Origin: an uncultured Pseudomonadales bacterium
Lineage (GTDB): Bacteria > Pseudomonadota > Gammaproteobacteria > Pseudomonadales > Azotimanducaceae
Direction: 5' to 3'
Assembly (NCBI GenBank): GCA_937921865.1
Contig: CAKZWF010000020.1
Span: forward strand, 115,103 to 179,102
Length of the DNA stretch: 64,000 nucleotides
Shown: piece by piece, positions 37,034 through 45,606 of the stretch
How the letters are laid out: every line of letters begins with the position of its first letter
Numbering within the stretch: position 1 is the first letter of the stretch
Program-made: the position numbers and the translations under genes
Notes under the pieces: model-generated
Told to the model about the DNA's origin: nothing
Database searches by the model: none
Seen by the model: the letters and a program-made list of their open reading frames with translations, nothing else

Positions 37034-37469
37034 AAGATCAAATCCGCGGTCTTTCTGATAGTGCTGGTGGCCGCACTCCTTTCGAGTGCCATGCTGCACG
37101 CCGCCGAACCTTCAGCAGATGACCGGACTTACGATCAATGCGCACCCGATGGCATCGGTGCTGGTGGCCAGGACTGATCTGACCGATGATCAGGCCTATG
37201 CGCTCGCGGAGATGAGTGAGCGGGTCAGAGCACAGATCAGTACTGTCTACCCGCTTGCGGGACTGCCGCACCTGCAGACACAGGAGGCGGATCGCATGTT
37301 GCCTGTTCATCCCGGCGCGCAGCGTTACATCGACCGAAACGAACCCGGCCTGCTGTAGCGTTATGCAGAAGTGCTGGAACTGGTGATTTCAGAACGGATT
37401 GAAGCTGACGGTGCCCTGGTGGCGTTGCTCACCCTGTCGAATCAGGTGCTCGCCGAAAGCCGCTCTGAT
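37034..37469 (+). pseudogene. Remnant of a TAXI-family TRAP transporter solute receptor
   Basis: This fills most of the 659-bp gap between the glutamate dehydrogenase and PAP genes. First, 37034-37185 reads as a signal peptide without a start codon (KIKSAVFLIVLVAALLSSA) ending at a stop. In another frame, from about 37148, comes text like the TAXI receptor C-terminus (TDLTDDQAYALAEM, LPVHPGAQRYIDRNEPGLL), cut by TAG at 37356 and continuing in frame with RYAEVLELV to TGA 37467. The main ligand-binding domain is missing. So there is an internal deletion, a frameshift and an in-frame stop. The rest of the gap (36865-37033, 37470-37523) shows nothing further. Confidence 0.6.
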
Positions 37470-37523
37470 ACGTCTTGAGTCTCCAGCCCCCAAAATGTGG
37501 TTTGACGGGTTAGAATCCGTCTG

Positions 37524-39110
37524 ATGAGCGAAGAACACAGTGGCATTTTTGCGGCGGCAGAGCTTGGCAATACGGTCGACAAGGCAACCTACAATGAGGC
37601 CCTCGAAGTACTCAGAGTTGAACTGCTGAATCTGCAGTTCGATCTGAAAGATAAAGATTTCTCGATGGTCGTTCTGCTGGCAGGCGATGATCGCCCAGGC
37701 GCGATTGCCGCAGCGAGGACGCTGCACGAGTGGATCGATACCCGCCATATAGAAACCAATATCATGTTCGAAGGCGGCAGCCCCGAAGAAGAGCGACGGC
37801 CCGTGCTCTGGCGCTATTGGTCGAAGCTGCCGCCGGATGGAAAGATCAGTCTGTTCCTTGGCGGCTGGCCAACGCTGCTTGTGCGCACTGCTATGGAGCG
37901 TGACTGGAGCCAGCAGCAGACAGACACGACGATTGAGCACATGGCGAGATTCGAGCGGGAACTGACCCGCGATGGCACCCTGCTGCTCAAATTCTGGTTT
38001 CACCTGCCGAAAGATAAGCATCAGAAGCGATTGGCTGATGCTGAAAAAAATCCGGAACGTTACTGGCAGTTTGAAGACCGGGACTGGGAGATTCTGAAGA
38101 ACTTCGAACCAGGTTTGAAGCTTGTGGAACATATGCTTCGTGGGACTAATACCCCTGATGCACCCTGGTTCATCATTGAAAGCAGCGATGTTCAGTTCCG
38201 CAACCTGTCTTTAGGCCAGCAACTGGCTGCTGCTCTGAAGGCTCGAATTGATGCCTCGACGGAGCCCGTTGTTGACCCTGTCTCCTCGGTCGCACAGCTG
38301 CCGACCGGTGTGAACCTGCTGTCTCAGATAGATCTCAGCGCTACCGTGGCTGGCGAAGACTACAGCGAAGGGCTGCTTGAACTTCAGAACAGGCTGAATG
38401 AACTGTCCAGGGCTGCCAGCCTTGCCGAAATTGCCAGTGTGCTGGTGTTTGAAGGAGTAGACGCTGCCGGTAAAGGCGGCACAATCCGGCGGATCACCAC
38501 CGCGATTCCGATTCAGAATGTCAGAGTGATTCCGATCGCCGCGCCAAGCGAAGAAGAGCGCCTGCGGCACTATCTATGGCGCTTCTGGCGGCATGTGCCC
38601 GGTGCCGGAGACGTCACGATCTTCGACCGGAGCTGGTATGGACGGGTTCTGGTCGAGCGGGTCGAACAAATTTCCAGCGCTGATGCCTGGGGCCGCGCCT
38701 ATGAAGAAATCAACGATTTTGAATCGATGCTGGATCAGTCTGGTGTGCCGGTCATCAAATTCTGGCTGCAGATAGACAAAGAGGAACAGCTGCGGCGTTT
38801 CGAAGCGCGGGCTAAGACCCCATACAAGAAATATAAACTGACAGACGAAGATTATCGCAACCGGGAGAAGTGGGATCTCTATCAGCAGGCTGCGCACGAC
38901 ATGATCGCGAAGACCAATACCAGCTTTGCGCCCTGGCATCTTCTGGCTGCAAATGACAAAAAACATGCCCGACTCGAAGCGCTGCAGACCGTCTGCGACC
39001 GACTCGAGTCGCAGCTGGTCAGCAAACTTGGGGTCGATTGGCGGGCTGAAATTCCGCGTGGACCGGTGCACAAAGCTAAGAAGGCGAAGAAGGCCCGAAA
39101 GAAAGGCTGA
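37524..39110 (+). CDS. pap: Polyphosphate:AMP phosphotransferase (two-domain PPK2)
   Basis: A 528-aa enzyme phosphorylating AMP to ADP with polyphosphate. It is a tandem of two PPK2 domains. The N-terminal domain (about 20-245) has a broken P-loop (AGDDRPGAI, no GK), while the C-terminal domain (about 275-505) has an intact Walker A GVDAAGKGG near 311-320 and the lid/Walker B text IFDRSWYGRVLVERVE. This division of labour is the known pattern of PAP-type PPK2 class II enzymes. The tail is Lys-rich (KAKKAKKARKKG). No clear ribosome binding site is seen before ATG 37524. Confidence 0.93.
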   Translation: MSEEHSGIFAAAELGNTVDKATYNEALEVLRVELLNLQFDLKDKDFSMVVLLAGDDRPGAIAAARTLHEWIDTRHIETNIMFEGGSPEEERRPVLWRYWSKLPPDGKISLFLGGWPTLLVRTAMERDWSQQQTDTTIEHMARFERELTRDGTLLLKFWFHLPKDKHQKRLADAEKNPERYWQFEDRDWEILKNFEPGLKLVEHMLRGTNTPDAPWFIIESSDVQFRNLSLGQQLAAALKARIDASTEPVVDPVSSVAQLPTGVNLLSQIDLSATVAGEDYSEGLLELQNRLNELSRAASLAEIASVLVFEGVDAAGKGGTIRRITTAIPIQNVRVIPIAAPSEEERLRHYLWRFWRHVPGAGDVTIFDRSWYGRVLVERVEQISSADAWGRAYEEINDFESMLDQSGVPVIKFWLQIDKEEQLRRFEARAKTPYKKYKLTDEDYRNREKWDLYQQAAHDMIAKTNTSFAPWHLLAANDKKHARLEALQTVCDRLESQLVSKLGVDWRAEIPRGPVHKAKKAKKARKKG

Positions 39111-39168
39111 TTTATTGCTTAATTGCGGGTACCTGTCAAGAATAGCCCGGCTCTGTTAAAATGCGCCG

Positions 39169-40155
39169 ATGGCCGGTAAGAAGCAGACAGTTGCGACGAG
39201 TAAAACTCGTGCAAAATCAAGCACTAAGAAAGGAACTTCAGCCAAGACAACGGCTGCCAGGAGCAAAACTGCCGCGAACACAGCGGTGAAAAAGGCTCCT
39301 GTAAAAAAGGCTCCGGTGAAGAAAACTCCGGCGAAAAAGCCCACAGTAAAGAAAGCTACGGCAAAGACTCCGGCGAAAAAAGCCCCGGCGAAAAAAGCCC
39401 CGGTGAAAAAAGCCCCGGTGAAAAAGACTCCCGCCAGGAAGGCGGCAACTCAACGCGCCAGTGCAGGCGCAGCTACTAAAAGTCGAACGACCGCCAAGGC
39501 TCCGAAGAGCAAAGCGTCAGCTCGAAAATCATCAACCCCCAGATCAACCCCGGCGAAAAAGGCGGGGGTGCGTAAGAGCACCCAGAGTTCCGCTTCCAAT
39601 GCTGCGGCGAACAAATCTGCCAAGGCAAAAACAGAAGTGACCCAAAACACCGTAACGAGCGCCGCAGCGACGAACAAAAAAGCCGCAGCGACGAAGAAAA
39701 AAGCCGCAGCGACGAACATAAAGGCCGCGGCGAAGAGCGTAAAAGCCGCAGTGACTAAGACAAAAGCCGCAGCGAAGACGAAGGCAACGGCAAAGACCGC
39801 CGCTAAAACAAAAGCTTCGGACAAAACCAAAGCCGCTCCGGTGAGCAAAGCCAAAGCTAAGGCCAAGGCAAAAGTGCCCGGAGCGCCATCAGCAAAAGTT
39901 GCGGCTGCCAAAATTGCGGTTAAGAAAGCCGCTCTGAATGCCGCAGCAGCCAGTGCCAGCAAGACTGCGCCGAAGAACAAAAACAAACAGAACGAGGTGA
40001 CTACCGCAGAGCGCCGCCGCGCTCTGGAAGCCGATGTTGAAGCTTTCCTCAAATCCGGTCAGCAGATTGAACAGGTGCCCACCGGAGTCAGTGGTCAGGA
40101 TCGTTTTGGTCGAAGCAAACACATCGTTCTCGGACGAGGCAAGAGTCGAGGCTGA
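39169..40155 (+). CDS. Histone H1-like Lys/Ala-rich protein with SutA-like C-terminus
   Basis: A 328-aa very basic protein. Residues 1-270 consist of low-complexity Lys/Ala/Pro/Thr repeats (KKAPVKKAPVKKTPAKK, AAATKKKAAAT), like AlgP or bacterial H1 homologues that bind DNA. The last 60 residues are different: RRRALEADVEAFLKSGQQIEQVP, which resembles the conserved core of the RNA-polymerase-binding regulator SutA. The gene lacks a ribosome binding site; TAAAAT at 39157-39162 is a good -10 only 7 nt before the ATG, so the message may be leaderless. The coding DNA contains near-identical 15-18-bp repeats (about 39290-39430), prone to length change. Confidence 0.85.
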   Translation: MAGKKQTVATSKTRAKSSTKKGTSAKTTAARSKTAANTAVKKAPVKKAPVKKTPAKKPTVKKATAKTPAKKAPAKKAPVKKAPVKKTPARKAATQRASAGAATKSRTTAKAPKSKASARKSSTPRSTPAKKAGVRKSTQSSASNAAANKSAKAKTEVTQNTVTSAAATNKKAAATKKKAAATNIKAAAKSVKAAVTKTKAAAKTKATAKTAAKTKASDKTKAAPVSKAKAKAKAKVPGAPSAKVAAAKIAVKKAALNAAAASASKTAPKNKNKQNEVTTAERRRALEADVEAFLKSGQQIEQVPTGVSGQDRFGRSKHIVLGRGKSRG

Positions 40156-40193
40156 TTCGGTGAGATATCCGAGCGCTATTCGGAATCAGATTT

Positions 40194-41021
40194 ATGGATG
40201 ACGCTAATCTGGCGCTGTTCTGCGACTTTGAAAACGTTGCATTGGGTGTACGTGACACCAAAATCGAGCGATTCGAAATCCACGTAATCCTGGAGCGGTT
40301 GCTGCTCAAAGGCAGCATCGTTGTCCGCAAAGCCTACTGCGACTGGGATCGATACAAAGAGTTCAAAGCCGGTATGCACGAGGCGGCGTTTGAGTTGATT
40401 GAGATTCCTCACGTGCGGATGTCCGGGAAAAACTCTGCAGATATCCGGATGGTCGTTGATGCGCTGGATCTGTGTTACACGAAAGAGCATATCGATACCT
40501 TTGTCATCATCAGCGGTGATTCGGATTTTTCCCCGTTGGTCAGCAAACTCCGCGAAAACGCCAAAACCGTTATTGGGGTCGGCGTGAAAAATTCCACTTC
40601 AGATCTGCTTGCCAGCAGTTGTGATGAGTTCATCTTTTACGACGATCTCGTGGCAGCGTCCGTGAAACCCCCCAAGCGCAAAGCGCGACCGAAAAAGTCG
40701 GTGGCAGCTGGAGGCGAAAAGACAGCTGGAAAGAAAACCTCAGCGGGCAAAGCAGAAGATGATCCTGCACAGGCGGGGATTGATCTGCTGCTGGAGACCA
40801 CAGAAGCGCTGCTGGCAGAGCGTGGCGGGCGTGACAAGCTCTGGGGTTCAATGATCAAGCAGACACTGAAGCGGCGCCGCCCGGGTTTCACTGAAGCAAG
40901 CTATGGCTTTCGTTCGTTCAGCGACCTTCTGGAAGAAGCCCAGTCGCGAGATCTGCTGGAACTGGAGCTGGATGAAAAATCCGGTGGATACATCGTCCGA
41001 ACGCTGAGTAATGCCGACTGA
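40194..41021 (+). CDS. NYN domain-LOTUS (OST-HTH) protein, LabA/DUF88-like
   Basis: A 275-aa protein with an NYN (PIN-like) nuclease domain at residues 1-160: acidic metal ligands in CDFEN (Asp11), KNSADIRMVVDAL and ISGDSDFSPL, as in LabA and MARF1-type enzymes. A Lys-rich linker (about 160-195) with a KAP-like composition follows, then a C-terminal winged-helix OST-HTH/LOTUS domain (about 200-270, MIKQTLKRRRPGFTEASYGF). It is expected to cut or bind RNA. It follows the histone-like gene by 38 bp on the same strand; the shared basic linker style suggests a common nucleic-acid setting. Confidence 0.9.
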   Translation: MDDANLALFCDFENVALGVRDTKIERFEIHVILERLLLKGSIVVRKAYCDWDRYKEFKAGMHEAAFELIEIPHVRMSGKNSADIRMVVDALDLCYTKEHIDTFVIISGDSDFSPLVSKLRENAKTVIGVGVKNSTSDLLASSCDEFIFYDDLVAASVKPPKRKARPKKSVAAGGEKTAGKKTSAGKAEDDPAQAGIDLLLETTEALLAERGGRDKLWGSMIKQTLKRRRPGFTEASYGFRSFSDLLEEAQSRDLLELELDEKSGGYIVRTLSNAD

Positions 41022-41074
41022 TTTAGGGTCATTGTGTTAACCAGGTAGCAGGACGCTTCCGTTGATTCGATGGT

Positions 41075-42103
41075 ATGCTCGCGGCCTGTAGCCTGCCAGA
41101 CACTGAGAAACTTATCCCCCAGCCACAAAAAGCCCGTAAAGACCTGATTTCCAGAGAAGACCTGATGCGCCTTCGCGAGCTGCGTGTCGGTCCGAACCTG
41201 TTCAAATTGCCGATGTTCATTGCAGCGATGCTGGCGCTTACCTGGCTGGCCTGGAGCAGTGAGTCGATTGCCCTGCGGTGGCTGAGTTATATAGCGATCG
41301 GGTATCTGTGGATGAGCATCGTCACCTTTATGCACGATGGCCTGCACGGCACGCTGTTTGTCCGAAAATGGCTGAACTGGGTGTTTGGTGTGCTGGCAAT
41401 GACACCGCTGCTGGTTTCCTACGTTGCCTTCAAAGAAGATCATCTGGAACACCATCGCTACAACCGGTCTCCGCAGGATCCGGACGCTTTCACAATGGGT
41501 AAGCGCGGGTTTCTCGATTTTGTGCTGTTTTATGCATACGTGTTGATTGGCGCGGTGTTGAGTCTGGTGCATTTCAACCTGCTGTATCCGATTCAGAAGT
41601 TCAATGCGAAAAGCTGGACGATCTGGGCGGTCGAAATGGTGATACGAATTGCCTTTGTCTGGGGCCTGGTCACCTGGGCGAGCGCTAACGGCGTGCTGGC
41701 TAAAACGCTGGAAGTCTGGTTGATTCCATTTGCTTTCTTTTCGCTGTTCAATTCGGCTCGATTCATTGCCGAACACTACGGTACGCCATGGAATGTCGGT
41801 CAGCTGGCAGGCACCCGCACTATCGTATCGAATCCGCTGCACAGCTATTTCTGGAACAACATCAACTGGCACATCGGCCACCATCTCTACCCATCGGTGC
41901 CCTGGTATAACCTGGTCGAACTGCATGAGCTGCTGAAGCCGGAAATCGAAGCTCAGGGCGCGATTGTCGATAAGAGTTATACCGCAGTCTTTCTGGCCGC
42001 GTTACGGGGTGGTCCGGAAACAGAAGAGCGCCTGGAGGCCTCATTAGCGGCCCGGCGCGAAGTGGATACTCCTGCTGGCGCCGATCTGCCCAGCGGCGCC
42101 TGA
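41075..42103 (+). CDS. Membrane fatty acid desaturase family protein
   Basis: A 342-aa non-haem diiron membrane enzyme. Three His boxes are intact: HDGLH (His87, His91), HLEHH (His123, 126, 127) and HIGHH (His266, 269, 270). Membrane segments lie at about 46-62, 70-86, 102-120, 168-188, 210-230 and 236-255. It may introduce a double bond or hydroxyl group into an acyl chain or carotenoid-like lipid. The N-terminal 40 residues are hydrophilic; ATG 41075 is the first possible start and a later one (ATG 41165) is possible. The unknown helical protein gene follows on the same strand. Confidence 0.9.
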   Translation: MLAACSLPDTEKLIPQPQKARKDLISREDLMRLRELRVGPNLFKLPMFIAAMLALTWLAWSSESIALRWLSYIAIGYLWMSIVTFMHDGLHGTLFVRKWLNWVFGVLAMTPLLVSYVAFKEDHLEHHRYNRSPQDPDAFTMGKRGFLDFVLFYAYVLIGAVLSLVHFNLLYPIQKFNAKSWTIWAVEMVIRIAFVWGLVTWASANGVLAKTLEVWLIPFAFFSLFNSARFIAEHYGTPWNVGQLAGTRTIVSNPLHSYFWNNINWHIGHHLYPSVPWYNLVELHELLKPEIEAQGAIVDKSYTAVFLAALRGGPETEERLEASLAARREVDTPAGADLPSGA

Positions 42104-42201
42104 TTTCATCGCTGCAGCTCTGCATCGGTCAGCACTGCTGATTCATCTCGCCATCTGAGGTTCTGGTGTAGAATTTCTCCGACACTAACGGAGGAACAGC
42201 G

Positions 42202-43242
42202 ATGGCCGTCTATTCTGAAGCGGAACTCTACAGCGATCATGACTTTGCCAGTCTGCACGAAGTGCATGGGCAGCGTATGCATGGCGGCTTTGATGCCAGT
42301 GGCGCATACCAGTCGCCACGCGCTAAAGGTCGTGGCGAGGCTATCGCTGCCTGGACGGCAGAGTTGAGGGAGCGCGGTGGTGAGCTGTTTGAAGCCCATG
42401 CCTCATTGCTTGCCGGACCCCGGATGCCCAGTGTCGAGCAGCAGTGCCTGTTGTTGGCCGAAGGTCTCGGCACGCCTTTCTGGAACAGTCTGACTATCAC
42501 CGGCAAGATCGAAGGCCGTGGTCGGGTGCTTGCGGAAATGCAGTTTCCCGATCTCCAGGACATCATCGTCGAAGACATTTCGGGCATGGCCATCGGCCAC
42601 CTGAACAAAGGTCTGCTGGCGATCCACGGTCTCGATGAAGGCGGTGAACCTGACAAAGGCATTGGCGGTCATGACGTGATGTGGTTCGTGGCTCGCGATC
42701 TGGTGTTCGGCAAAGACGCGTATCCAGACGTTGAACCGCCTGAGAGTATTTCCCGACCGGAAGCGGGTCGGCGCTGGATGGAAGAGGTTGAACCGCAATA
42801 CGAAGGTCTGATGAGCTTCCTGATGAATCTGCTGATGATCGAATTCCGAGCCGAGATCGGCTTTGCGGCGACTCAGGATATATTGCGGAATCCGGAGCTG
42901 TTCACAGACCGCAGAGATGCGGCCGAAGAAGCCGCAGAAATTGTCGAACGAATTCGCACGGATGAAGAAATCCACGTGGAGTCATTGCGCCTGTATCTCG
43001 GCGAGCTTCGAGAACTGACGATCAAGACGGTCGCCGGTGAGACGGTTAAAGGTTCGGAACTGATTGATCGGTTCTGGAGCGGGATGGTGCAGTGGGCTAC
43101 TCAGGAGCAGCCGCAGATTGCCGCGGCAAACGCTTACGACAGTTTAAAACCGGCTATTGAAGCCCATGACAATGGGGATGCATTGCTGGCTCGGTTTGAT
43201 GCATTGACAGAGCCTGCAACGGACGCTGTCTCGGCAGGCTAA
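42202..43242 (+). CDS. Uncharacterised helical protein with ExxH motif (ferritin-like candidate)
   Basis: A 346-aa soluble, acidic protein; I do not recognise the family. The second half (about 185-280) is helical with a possible diiron pattern: Glu214/Glu218 in LLMIEFRAEIGF and EEIH at 255-258 (ExxH), preceded by other conserved-looking acids (YEGLMSF). The first half has Gly-rich turns (GGHDVMWFVARDLVFG). GGAGGAA precedes ATG 42202, so expression is likely good. It lies 98 bp behind the desaturase; an oxygen- or iron-using partner is conceivable. It overlaps the convergent nitroreductase gene by 4 bp. Confidence 0.75.
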   Translation: MAVYSEAELYSDHDFASLHEVHGQRMHGGFDASGAYQSPRAKGRGEAIAAWTAELRERGGELFEAHASLLAGPRMPSVEQQCLLLAEGLGTPFWNSLTITGKIEGRGRVLAEMQFPDLQDIIVEDISGMAIGHLNKGLLAIHGLDEGGEPDKGIGGHDVMWFVARDLVFGKDAYPDVEPPESISRPEAGRRWMEEVEPQYEGLMSFLMNLLMIEFRAEIGFAATQDILRNPELFTDRRDAAEEAAEIVERIRTDEEIHVESLRLYLGELRELTIKTVAGETVKGSELIDRFWSGMVQWATQEQPQIAAANAYDSLKPAIEAHDNGDALLARFDALTEPATDAVSAG

Positions 43243-43877
43243 TCCCAGCTGTTGTAGTGGACCATGGACTTGAGAGGCCTGCGGCTGATCGGGCCGTGGC
43301 CGCCACCCACCGGATAGCCGATCGGCACATGAGCACACGTGTACCAGCCGTCGGGAATGCCGAGCAGTGGTTTGACTGAGGGTTCTTCCAGGCACAGCAG
43401 CGTTGTCAACACACAGCCCAGACCTTCGTTGCGACAGGCTAAAAGCAGGTTCTGTACGGCGGGGTAGACTGATCCGCCACCGACGATGCTGGGTCGTCCC
43501 AGTTCGGTATCGGTGATGGTCATCTGTTCGGGGTTGAAACAGAAGACGGCAATCACCGGTGCCTCGTGCAGATGGTTGGCCAGATAAGTCCCCGCATCCA
43601 GCGCTCGCTGTGATTTCTCCCTTGCGGAATCCGGCATTTTTTTCAGATGCTTTTCGTAGCCGGGTACATAGTTTTCCCAGTGTGGCCGATACAGATCTTC
43701 CAGCGCCTGTTTCCTGGCAGGTTCGGTGACCGCGACAATGCGCCAGCCCTGATGATTGCCGCCCGTTGGCGCCCAGGTTGCCGCGGTGAGCACGCGTTCT
43801 AAAACCTCGGAGGGTATCGGGTCCGGTTTCAGGCGCCGGACCGCGCGCAGCGTACTCATCGCGTCGTAGAGTTCCAC
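43239..43877 (-). CDS. Nitroreductase family protein
   Basis: FMN-dependent oxidoreductase, 212 aa, full length. The N-terminal FMN-binding Arg segment is STLRAVRRLKPDP, followed by the AATWAPTGGNHQGWRI motif; the second flavin segment is around VQNLLLACRNEGLGCVLTT. The C-terminus GYPVGGGHGP and KSMVHYN is typical of the subgroup that is found with catabolic genes. It is the last gene of the operon ECH-hydrolase-DUF169-nitroreductase, 18 bp behind DUF169. Substrate unknown; it may reduce an enone or serve as a reductase for the luciferase-like enzymes of this region. Confidence 0.9.
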   Translation of the reverse strand: MELYDAMSTLRAVRRLKPDPIPSEVLERVLTAATWAPTGGNHQGWRIVAVTEPARKQALEDLYRPHWENYVPGYEKHLKKMPDSAREKSQRALDAGTYLANHLHEAPVIAVFCFNPEQMTITDTELGRPSIVGGGSVYPAVQNLLLACRNEGLGCVLTTLLCLEEPSVKPLLGIPDGWYTCAHVPIGYPVGGGHGPISRRPLKSMVHYNSWD

Positions 43878-43895
43878 AGTTACCTCTCCTTTATC

Positions 43896-44684
43896 CTAGC
43901 TTTCGTAGCTCACACCCATGCCGGCACGGACATCATTGCTGACCCCATAGGGGGCGATCGGATAGCGCAGTCCGTTGCGGGAAAGGTGTGCCAGTCCGTC
44001 GATAATTTTCGGCAGAAAGTGGGGTGGCAGTGCCATCAGCAGTTCGTCTTCCATGACCCCGCCGTAACGGCGCTCGGCAAAACAGGGAATCGACAGGCTC
44101 GGTTCGCCGGTTTTCAGCGCTCTGCCCCAGGAATCTGCGCAGGATGACTCACCGACACAGCCCCATTCGAGTTTTTTGTAGCCCGTCCACTGCAGACCGT
44201 TGATCAGCAGAATCATCTGTGCCGGTGTGGCATAGATCAGGCAGATGTCCGGTGGATTGAGACGGCCGCTGGCCAGAGGGCTGACGGCCATCGCCTGATA
44301 CTGTCCGTGTGGCACCACGTCCATGGCCGCCTGGTGTGCGGCGGCGTCTTCAGGTTCGGAGTACCAGACACCGCGCATGCGATTGCCGCTCAACCAGTCA
44401 TCGCTGCGTGGATGCAGACCAATCACCGTGCTGCACTGTGCGCCAACCAGATCTTCAGCCGTAATGCCGACCGTCCAGCCATTGCGAGCGGCCATTCCGA
44501 CAATCTGATCAGTGGTATGGATGGCGTCCGGCCGACGTATTCTGGGAATGGCTTCCATTGTTTCGCGGGTTTCGAATAACTTCATCCCGATCGGGGTGGT
44601 CCGCAACCGCAGATACCGGTTCAGGTCATCCAGGGTTGCCGGCCAGTCAAGGTGGGTCTGGTCGGTGGCAATGACTTCACTCAT
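43896..44684 (-). CDS. DUF169 family protein
   Basis: A 262-aa DUF169 protein. Typical text: LRLRTTPIGMKLFETR at the start, GAQCSTVIGLHP, LIYATPAQMILLINGLQW, and the Cys-containing GCVGESSCADSWG near residue 180; the last is a strong family mark. The function is unknown although members co-occur with catabolic and anaerobic genes. GAGGAGA precedes the ATG in the mRNA sense. Its start overlaps the 3' end of the hydrolase gene by 8 bp, so the two are co-translated. Confidence 0.88.
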   Translation of the reverse strand: MSEVIATDQTHLDWPATLDDLNRYLRLRTTPIGMKLFETRETMEAIPRIRRPDAIHTTDQIVGMAARNGWTVGITAEDLVGAQCSTVIGLHPRSDDWLSGNRMRGVWYSEPEDAAAHQAAMDVVPHGQYQAMAVSPLASGRLNPPDICLIYATPAQMILLINGLQWTGYKKLEWGCVGESSCADSWGRALKTGEPSLSIPCFAERRYGGVMEDELLMALPPHFLPKIIDGLAHLSRNGLRYPIAPYGVSNDVRAGMGVSYES

Positions 44685-45600
44685 ATCTTCTCCTCAAGAA
44701 TTCGTAGCTGGCGCGGGCCAGTGTGTCGGGTTCATCGTAGTGCACCATGTGGCCACTGGCTTCGAAGCGCAGGTGTTCGTGATCTGGGAACGCGCTCAGC
44801 CTCTCTGCCAGTTCGCCTGGCGCATATTCGCCCGTCCAGTCTGAGCCCGCCGGAATGGCTTGGGACCAGTATTCGTGAGCCTGTGCGCCGGTGATCAGCA
44901 GCGTAGGGCAGCCAACCTGGCGCCAGTAGCGTTCGCTGTCTTCGTGACCCAGCCCGAGAAATACTGAGGCGACCCTCGGATCGAACGCCCACAGCAGATT
45001 GCCCAGCGGATCCGTTTCTGTGGCATTGGCGGCGAGCGTGTTGGCGCGCTCCGGAGTCAGTCGCGGGTTGTTGATGAGCAGACGGTTGGCGGCGAATGCC
45101 AGGTCGGGGAGAGGGCGGGCCGCGGCCGGCAATGCCATAGTATCGAGAATTCGCTGACCTTCGATTTTCATCAGCCGGGCACCGTCCAGCATAAAGCTGT
45201 CGGGGCGATTGCGAGCCGGTGGTCCGAGTCCTTCGGCGAGGATGGCTGTTCGAACTCGGTCCGGGTACAGGGCGGCGAAGCGCACACCAATCTGTCCGCC
45301 GAGGCTGTGACCAAACACCGCGGTCGTGGCCTTTTCGAATGCATCGAGGACAGAAGAGACATCAAACAGGTATGCGGGCATTGCGTAGCTGCCGGGTCGT
45401 TCACTGCGGCCATGGCCGCGCAGATCGGGCAGCAGCACGTGGTAATCGCCGGCTAAGAGCTCAGCAACCGGCATCAGACTGAGCGCCACATCGCGCATTG
45501 CGTGCAGCAGGATCACGCTCGGCGCCTGCTCATCACCCAGTGAATAGACGTTCAGTGCGACCCCGCCGGAGTCCACTGTCCGTGACGCTGGTTCGGTCAC
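44677..45600 (-). CDS. Alpha/beta hydrolase
   Basis: A 307-aa alpha/beta-fold hydrolase. Conserved text includes the oxyanion His region ILLHAMRD, LLPDLRGHGRS, and the nucleophile elbow GHSLGGQ (Ser near residue 98), with a late acid and the catalytic His in ASGHMVHYDEP near residue 285. It cleaves an ester, thioester or C-C bond of an unknown compound. It sits between enoyl-CoA hydratase and DUF169 in the minus-strand operon, with 6 bp to the former. No signal peptide, so it acts in the cytoplasm. Confidence 0.9.
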   Translation of the reverse strand: MTEPASRTVDSGGVALNVYSLGDEQAPSVILLHAMRDVALSLMPVAELLAGDYHVLLPDLRGHGRSERPGSYAMPAYLFDVSSVLDAFEKATTAVFGHSLGGQIGVRFAALYPDRVRTAILAEGLGPPARNRPDSFMLDGARLMKIEGQRILDTMALPAAARPLPDLAFAANRLLINNPRLTPERANTLAANATETDPLGNLLWAFDPRVASVFLGLGHEDSERYWRQVGCPTLLITGAQAHEYWSQAIPAGSDWTGEYAPGELAERLSAFPDHEHLRFEASGHMVHYDEPDTLARASYEFLRRRYE

Positions 45601-45606
45601 TGCCGC

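Noticed and set aside
39450..40052. 200-codon Ala/Phe/Val-rich open frame on the minus strand
   Set aside because: It is the antisense of the low-complexity Lys/Ala repeats of the histone-like gene, which automatically gives a hydrophobic pseudo-protein.
40901..41926. 341-codon open frame on the minus strand
   Set aside because: The plus strand here carries a desaturase with all three His boxes; the minus frame has no known motif.
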